The translations under genes and the position numbers were made by a program. The notes beneath the pieces were generated by a model. That model made no database searches. It saw only the letters and a program-made list of their open reading frames with translations, and was not told where the DNA came from. From Microthyrium microscopicum (lineage: Eukaryota; Ascomycota; Dothideomycetes; Microthyriales; Microthyriaceae), in the NCBI GenBank assembly GCA_010405405.1, contig MU004236.1:1246070-1310069 (forward strand): a stretch of DNA of 64,000 bases, written 5' to 3'. Positions 57,601-64,000 of this stretch are shown one piece after another (the stretch's first letter is position 1; the number at the start of each line of letters is the position of its first letter).

Positions 57601-60600
57601 TACCTTTTTATAAGCTTCTATAATTTTATAAAATGCTTTAGGTTCTTATAATTAGATATTACTTTAAACTTCTTTACTACTTATAGCTCTAAGTCTTATT
57701 CTTTTAGAGTAAGTATAATTATAAGTATCTCTTTATTATAGATTAGGTAATTACTTTAAGCAAAGTTATACTTTTTAAAGAAATAAGCTACTAGTTAAAA
57801 CTTGCCTATCTTATCCTTTTATACTAGTATAGCTCCTAAAAAGTAATTAAAAGAGTTAGTATAGATAAGAGTCTCTCTATTATAGTTAAATAGGGCTAGT
57901 ATTTAGTTAGTAGTAAAAAGCTATTTTAGCTCCTTAAATATAGCTCTCTTTAAGTCTTTAAATAAGAAAGGAACATCCTTCTAGATAAGTTAAATAAGAG
58001 GTTCTATAATTATTTAAAAGTTTAGTATAAATCTATAATAGAAGTTAGTAAAGCTAAGAAAAGCTTAAACTCTACGAACGTTCTTAGGAGCCTCCTATTC
58101 TTAGATTACTTTAACTTTAGCTAGGTCTATTAAGATTCCTTATCTAGCCTTAATAATATAGCCTAGGTATATTATTTAAGTAGTTACAAATTTATACTTC
58201 TAGATATTAAAATAGAGTCTTATTTTTTATAGCTACTTAAGGATTTTATAAACGTAGGCTTTATATTACTTTCTAGTACTTAAGCTAAAGATTAAAACGT
58301 TATCTAAGTATATAGAAATATAGTTATCTAAGATATCTTAAAGGGCAGAGTTAATAAACCTTTAAAAAATACTTAGAGTATTTAATAACTTAAATAGTAT
58401 TACTATCTATTTAAATAAGCTATATTATATCTAAAAGGCTATTTTCTACTTATTACTCTTATATATTTAAATCTTATAGAATACTTAAAATACATTTAGC
58501 TTAGTAAACTATTATGCCTTTTTTAAGGCATTTAGTATCTTATAGACAAGTAGTAAAGAGTAATAGTCCTTTATAGTTAACTTATTTAACGCGTAATAGT
58601 TATAACAAAACTAAATTAATCTATCTACTTTATAAATAAAGAGAACTAGTGCTCTAGTAGGCAAGTTACTTACTTAAATAAACTTACTTTCTAGTAAATT
58701 ATTAAGGATTCTTCTAAGGGCTAGTAATTCGTCTTAATTCATAGAGTATAATACTTACTAAGGTAACTAAGGTTCCTTTCTATTAGCGTCTAGGATTAGG
58801 TTAATCTTATAGTTTATAAAAGAGCCTTAGATAAGTAGCTATTTATTAGCTAGCTCTCTTTAAAAGAAGTTAAAGTAATCTAAATACTATTTAGGAAGCT
58901 TTTTACAAGGATTAATATACTTCTTTAGAGTAAAGGCTTTTTATAAGTTATAAAGACTTATAGTAAAGACTTATGCGATTAGTATTAAGCCTTCTTAAGA
59001 CTATCTTATCTACTTTCTAGCTTATTAGGTAAGTATCTTAAATACTATAGCTCTAATTGCTATATAGTTATATTTCTTCTAAGGAGTCTTTAGACTTATA
59101 ACTATATAACCTATTTTATTAAAAACTAGCTTCTTAGGTTTTATATAGAGAATAATATTTCGTTTCTTTATCTAAGGTAGGCTAAGGATTATATTATAGC
59201 TTAGGGTCTCTTTTACTATAAAGGCTTAAATAGTTTCTTTATAACCTTTAATATTAATCTTTATAATCGCTATTTTATAGATTTCTTTAGCCTTACTATT
59301 TATCTCTTTAATAGGAATTACCTAAGGTAGTAGTATATATTTAAGTTTACGTCTTTAGGTAAAGTAGAGACTTATAAAGGAATAGGTTAAGTAGCTACTA
59401 TTAATAAAGCCTATATATAAAGAAAGTTAATTTATTATTAAAGGTATTAAAAAGGGCTCTATAATTATATCTTAAGTAAAGAACTTCTAACGCTATCTTA
59501 AAATAATATTTTTATAATTTTCTAGCTTAGTATTACGTCTTTAATCTAAGCTTACTAGTTTTCTAATTCTATATTAGTAACATTATATAGATTGTTATAA
59601 GGATTATTATTTCTTAGCTAAGTAATAATAGCCTTTACTAGCTAGCTACTCTAAAAGACGTCTAGAGCGTTAGTAGTACTAGCCTAGAATCTACTAGTAT
59701 TATTCTATAGGCATCCACCTCTAGTAGTACCTTCTCTACCTCATCCTTATCTATAGCTAGCCTAGCTATAAAAGGAATTCTAACTTCTAAATAACGCTTA
59801 AGGCGCCTATTTATAATCCTAAATTCTATAATTAGCTAAGCTATAGCAAAAATAAAGGTTATTTTACTTATAATAGTCGCGCTAGGCTTAGCTAGCTCTA
59901 ACCTAGACGCCTTTTATTACGTCTAGGTCCTAATTCCTAAATAGTTAACTCTACTAAGTACTTATTTTAGCGCTTAGGCCTCTTAGGCTATAATAGCTTA
60001 TACAAGCTTAAACTATTTAATTCTAAGTCTCTAAAGCTTCTTAGATAAAGGCATCTAAATTATTAGGCTAGGAATAAGTAATTAGGGCTATTCTAAGACT
60101 AGAATCTATAACATTTTCTAAGAACTACATCTAAATAGGAGTAGCCCAAAATTATACTTTAGCATAGATAAGATACTACTAAAACTTAGCCTAAAAAATT
60201 CTTTATTCTCTACTTCCTTACTAGATTCCTTAGAAGTTTACTAAAGCTCTTATTTCTTTATATAGGTTATAAAAGAGAAAGTCTATCTATTCTATAAACT
60301 TACTAAAACTTATAATACTATAGCTAGTAGGATTCTAGATTTAAAGAAAGACTTATTAGGCAGCGTCTCTTATAAGCTAGCTAAATATATAGTAGATTTA
60401 GGCGTAGTTATTTATATAAATCTATTTATTAATATATAATTTTACTTTAATTATTTAGTAAAAACTAGGATAAAGGATTAAGTCTTTATATAAATATTAT
60501 TCTAAGTTTAGGAGAGCTAGTTAAAGGTTTTATAGTAGTAGTTAAAGTAGCTTATATTAAGTAGTTAGAGAATTTATTAAAGAAAATAGAGGAGAGGCTA

Positions 60601-61295
60601 CTAGTCTAGCTATTATAATTAGAGTTTAAGAAGAATTAGCTTATAGAATTAGAGGAGGGTAGTAGCTATAGTTAAAAGTTTCTTTAGTAAAAAATATAGC
60701 TAGTATTAAAAAAAGAGTTATACTAGGCGTTATAGATTCCCTCTAGAGTTATTTCTATTCTTACTACTACTACTAGGTTAGCGTCTTATAGGTAGTATTA
60801 TTTACTTATTATATAAGGATCTTATTACTAGTATAGATATTAGTAAGCTATTTATTCTAGCTATTAATTTAGGTCTAGAGTTTAGTACAGACTACTATAA
60901 TTTATTATATATTCTTATTTAATTATATATAAATTTTGCTAGTTAACTTATTTAGTTATTATAAAGCTTATTCATAACTAGTAGTAGTTATACATAATTA
61001 CGAGATAGATAAATTAAGTATATTATTAAGTAGTAAAATACTATCTATTACTTATTATAAGCTATTATTAGTTACTTCTTAGGATGTATCTAAGTAGTTC
61101 TATAGCTCTATCTATTATTAGTTAATATATATAAAGTACACTTCTACATTCTTATAAGTAAAGCTCTTAGAAGACGTTTCTCTATCCTATTTAGCAGTTA
61201 TTAAGTAAGAAAGATCTTAGTCTACTATTCTAGCTATTTATTAACAAACAAAGAGGAAGTAGGTAAAAAGAAAGGTTAGTTTTAAAGTTACCTAA

Positions 61296-61457
61296 TATTA
61301 TAAGTTAGATAATAAAGAGATAAGTTATATTATAAGCCTACTAAACAAGAAGGTAACTTAGGAAGAAAGAAGAGTTAAGAGACTCTTTAATTAAGGTATT
61401 TATATATAATAGAGGTAGCCCAAACGGGCATAGCTTTAGGGGGTTCAACCCCTAATA
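61296..61457 (-). repeat. 5' LTR of the outer retrotransposon
   Basis: 162 bp direct repeat of 46212-46373. It contains a small GGGGGTTCAACCCC inverted element near its right end. Confidence 0.9.
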
Positions 61458-61462
61458 ATATT

Positions 61463-62100
61463 AATATAGATTCACTACCAAAATCCTTTATATAGTATAT
61501 GCTAGCAGTATATTCTACTTCTTAGAGCTCTAAAGTAGTAAAAATATAGTATATTCTATACCCTTTAGGCTCTATCCTATTCTATAGGCTAATAAGCTTA
61601 TCCCTACGCCGTATTTATTAATATAAACGATCTAATCTAAATAGTAATTATTTATTTTTATACGAAATTCTTAACGAAGGTATAAGAACTATTAAAAAGT
61701 AATATTACGATACTATTTTAAAGTTAATATAATAAGAATTAATTAAGTAAAGCTATAGTAATAATAGTAACTTCTTACCCTCTTTTTAGTCCATTTTATA
61801 CGCTTTAGCGCGTAGTAGACCTAATCTTAGCTAACCTCTATATTAAATAGGTCCATTAAGTAATTAGCTATTTCGAATTATATAGAATTAGGTTTAGATA
61901 GAAGATATTCTACTAAAGCGATAGTTTTTAATAAATCAATTAAGGGACGTCGTTAAACAATACTAATAATATTAAATAAAGTAGTTATTTTAAGCTTCTT
62001 ACGCTAATATTACATAATAGTTTAAGAATATTTAAGGGCTTTAGTAATCTCGTAGAGAGAGTATTCTTATAATATTATATCCTATACCTGCTAGCGTTTA
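61463..62100 (-). pseudogene. N-terminal part of the same Tc1/mariner transposase
   Basis: A minus-strand reading around 61816-61775 gives ALKRIKWTKKRVRS, which matches the helix-turn-helix to catalytic-domain junction (ALKRxGWTRK...) of Tc1/mariner transposases. About 300 bp of leader separates this part from the right inverted end. Together the two parts would be of usual transposase size (roughly 300 residues). Limits are approximate. Confidence 0.68.
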
Positions 62101-62311
62101 AATTTAGTAAGGTACTTACCTAAATTCATTATAAGAAGAGACGAGATAATAAGATTAGTTAAAATAAGTAAGATCTAAAGATTTAAACAACACTAAGAAT
62201 ATTATAAAGTTAGATATTAAGATATATTATCTATAGTAATATATAGAACCGCTAAGCACGCTACTATATAAATTTATACTATAGTATACTCCTTTAGTCT
62301 AGGGTCTCTCC

Positions 62312-62388
62312 TAATCAAGATCCTAGATCTATAGCTAAATCAACAGGCCAGATTTTGCCCTATATAACCACAGAACGCGCAGCAGAGG
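62312..62388 (-). repeat. right terminal inverted repeat of the DNA transposon
   Basis: Inverted copy of 43786-43861, followed by TA at 62389-62390. The composition returns to normal inside this repeat. Confidence 0.9.
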
Positions 62389-63497
62389 TATGAGCGGCAC
62401 AGAGCCTGCAACAAGTGATCATATAGCAAGGTAACGACATGTTCCATAATGCTCGTAGAGACGCTGTAAAAGTACAGGACACTTCGATTGGTGTGATATG
62501 TGATGGAACACTTGGATGTCTAGGAGCGCTGACTGGCTTTTGAGCTGCATCAGTTCAGTTCAAAGCACAAGAAGAATGTCGCTGCGGTGATTCTTGTCAC
62601 TTGAGGGATGTTGATGGATATTAATGGATAACAGGCGTTGATGGCGTTGAACTGCACAATCTGTTGGCTGCCGCGGCCCTGCCCCGACTCTCCTTTTAGC
62701 TGCCCAGATTGTCCCAACACCAAGACACCCACCCTTTGGATTCCCGGCTGTTTGGGACATGGTGATACATTTGCCGTCCTCCATTGTGTTCACTTGCGAT
62801 ATTCTATTTTTCTGTCTTGTTCCGGCTAAAAAGAAGCAGTGACGGGACAGGACCCTTGGTACCACGGCTGTAGAGATAGCACTCGTTCTCATTTTCATGA
62901 TCCTTACGCGGATTCCTGTGCCATCATCTAGCTTCCGTGACCCGCATCAGTGCCAGCCCAGCTCGTAGTCCAAGTCTGGTCGGTGAAATTGGTGACAGGT
63001 ACGCGGCGCTCTTTTGACACTGCAGTCTCGTCTCGTAAACTCCCAAGACTCCACATCAATCCATCCCACTACTCCATCCTCTTCTCCCTTTCTTCCCTTG
63101 CTCCACCACCTCTTGTATACTTACCTACGCATTGCATCCTGTCTTCTCTTTTTCAATCTTTAGTTGCCTCTTTTCCCTCTTCATTGTACTGTTTTATGCC
63201 AATGTCTGCTGCTATTCTGGGTTGGACTCTTGTTAGAGGTGTCCTCCACGAGGATACAAAGCCACACGACACCAACCCAGCTTTCTGGTAACGCTGTCGT
63301 ACAAATCTGCTGCTTGTCCTCCGTCACTATCGACAACACTTTCGCCATGCCGGGGCACTCGCACTCCTCATCTGGATCTTCAGGTCACTCTCTCAAGCCC
63401 CAGCAATTGCTTTATACCCATATCATAAACTAACCCGTTCAAAGATCGCGACCCGAATCGTACCAATGGCCATTCCCGAACGAAATCGAAAAGCTCT
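62389..63497 (+). promoter_or_regulatory. promoter and long leader of the right-edge gene, with upstream ORFs
   Basis: After the transposon end the sequence returns to normal composition. From about 63050 to 63190 it is strongly C/T-rich, as in fungal promoters. Two ATG-initiated upstream frames lie before the main start: 63347-63433 (28 codons) and 63466-63570 (34 codons), the latter overlapping the main start in another frame. The longer frames on both strands around 62.6-63.3 kb have no motif. Confidence 0.5.
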
Positions 63498-63917
63498 ATG
63501 GCTCGTCCACGGGGTCAATCTGGTAGAGCCGAACATTCCTCCAAGCCGTCCGCAATCGATACCAGTGTAACCAACGCACACCGACCGCCCCTGAAGTCTC
63601 GCGCCCTCTCTGCCCCATTAGTCCCGAAAGGCACGTTGCCATCGCCCTTGCAAGAACGCGGCAATGGCTTCGGACCCGTGGCCGCCACAAACCCCGGAGA
63701 TGTGGTCGACGAAGAAATCGCAAACGACCCCTTTTTCCAGCGCTACAGTCTGCCACACAACGGCGATGATAGTGACGAGGACGATGAGGCGCCTTCGTCC
63801 GAGGGTCGCATCGATAGTGTACTGTCGCCCACGAGTTCCACGGCCTCGTTGTTACGACCAGAATCGACAACGGGTGAGCCATTACTCTCGCCCTCGAGTC
63901 CTAGGTCTCCTCGATAT
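63498..63917 (+). CDS. first coding exon of an unrecognised gene, cut by the window end
   Basis: From the ATG at 63498 a frame of 140 codons ends at a good donor (TAT then GTAAGA, phase 0); the rest of the gene lies beyond the window or in its last 80 bases. The encoded N-terminus is basic, then disordered, with a DEEIANDPFFQRY segment, an acidic run (DDSDEDDE) and a Ser/Pro-rich region (LSPTSS, SPSSPRSPR) that suggests proline-directed phosphorylation. This kind of N-terminal extension occurs on fungal regulatory proteins, including some small GTPases, but I cannot name it. The continuation downstream would decide. Confidence 0.7.
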
Positions 63918-64000
63918 GTAAGACTAGCGATTTCATATTCCCCCCTAGACTCATCGTGACGTGTCGAAAATAGAATTGGGAGGAAATGAGGCTGACTGGG

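Larger units (their letters stand above)
46212..61457 (-). mobile_element. LTR retrotransposon fossil, Ty3/gypsy type, interrupted by a second one
   Basis: Direct repeats of identical length (162 bp) at both ends, with a perfect 5 bp duplication ATATT at 46207-46211 and 61458-61462. Subtracting the inner element and its duplicated target leaves about 7.59 kb. A polypurine tract on the minus strand adjoins the left LTR (plus-strand 46374-46388), and an RT active-site region reads on the minus strand near 58.27 kb, so it lies in minus orientation. It is structurally complete at both ends, but its genes are heavily decayed. It is older than the inner element and younger than the DNA transposon it split. 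Confidence 0.88.
43786..62388 (-). mobile_element. Tc1/mariner-type DNA transposon, split by nested LTR retrotransposons
   Basis: Inverted ends of about 76 bp (left 43786-43861, right 62312-62388) differ only by transitions and one base of length. Both start CCTCTGCTGCGCGTTCTGTG and are flanked by TA, the target of Tc1/mariner elements. Removing the inserted LTR element and one ATATT copy leaves 3352 bp. Minus-strand remnants of a DDE_3-type transposase lie on both sides of the insertion. The interior is RIP-mutated, while the outer 60-80 bp keep normal composition. At 3.35 kb it is longer than a typical mariner (1.3-2.2 kb), because of an additional plus-strand frame at its left. Confidence 0.85.

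Noticed and set aside
61441-61454. GGGGGTTCAACCCC resembling a tRNA T-arm
   Set aside because: It lies inside the 162 bp LTR and has no acceptor, D or anticodon arms around it.
1-64000. CRISPR arrays, bacterial operons, riboswitches and integrative bacterial elements
   Set aside because: Introns in most genes and RIP identify nuclear fungal DNA; no regularly spaced short repeats were seen.

Overview
The window is nuclear DNA of a filamentous ascomycete (Pezizomycotina). The evidence is intron-poor genes with short introns (about 47-71 nt, GT...AG, CTAAY-like branch sites), a quinate-type repressor built from AROM-like domains, peroxisomal ABCD and GH63 glucosidase genes, and two long blocks of almost pure A/T sequence of the kind left by repeat-induced point mutation (RIP). 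I cannot name the genus.

Layout. 1.1-18.6 kb is a gene-rich island: a three-KH-domain RNA-binding protein (-), a zinc alcohol/polyol dehydrogenase (-), two tandem paralogues of an unrecognised nuclear-looking protein (+), an intradiol ring-cleavage dioxygenase (+), a Zn2Cys6 activator of the QutA/GaaR/TanR type (-), head-to-head with it a QutR/GaaX/TanX-type repressor (+), a SnoaL-like protein (+) and a secreted CE3-type SGNH esterase (+). 18.84-30.16 kb is RIP block 1, with an 8.77 kb Ty3/gypsy-type LTR retrotransposon. 30.3-43.8 kb is a second gene island: an MDR reductase (-), ER glucosidase I (+), a GPI-anchored Ser/Thr-rich wall protein (+), a peroxisomal ABC half-transporter (-) and a histidine phosphatase (+) that ends in a PIP-box-like motif. 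43.79-62.39 kb is RIP block 2, which is one Russian-doll nest: a Tc1/mariner-type DNA transposon with about 76 bp inverted ends, split by an LTR retrotransposon (162 bp LTRs, ATATT duplication), itself split by another (227 bp LTRs, CTTAT duplication). 62.4-64 kb starts a further gene whose first coding exon ends at 63917.

How the genes may work together. The strongest functional unit is 9.0-17.4 kb. The activator/repressor pair is the fungal design in which an AROM-derived repressor senses a pathway intermediate and restrains a zinc-cluster activator. Here it sits beside a ring-cleavage dioxygenase and a SnoaL-like protein, and I see no quinate dehydrogenase, dehydroquinase, DHS dehydratase or quinate permease. 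It is probably a locally wired aromatic-catabolic module with an unknown inducer. In the repressor the dehydroquinase-like domain appears to have lost both catalytic residues, while the shikimate-dehydrogenase-like domain keeps its Lys and Asp.

Main points for a second look: the regulator/dioxygenase module, the tandem unknown family duplicated with its promoter, the three-level transposon nest and the unexpected second open frame in the DNA transposon, and the PIP-box-like tail on the histidine phosphatase. Exon boundaries were worked out by hand from splice signals and reading phase. Family calls rest on motif recognition, not on searches.
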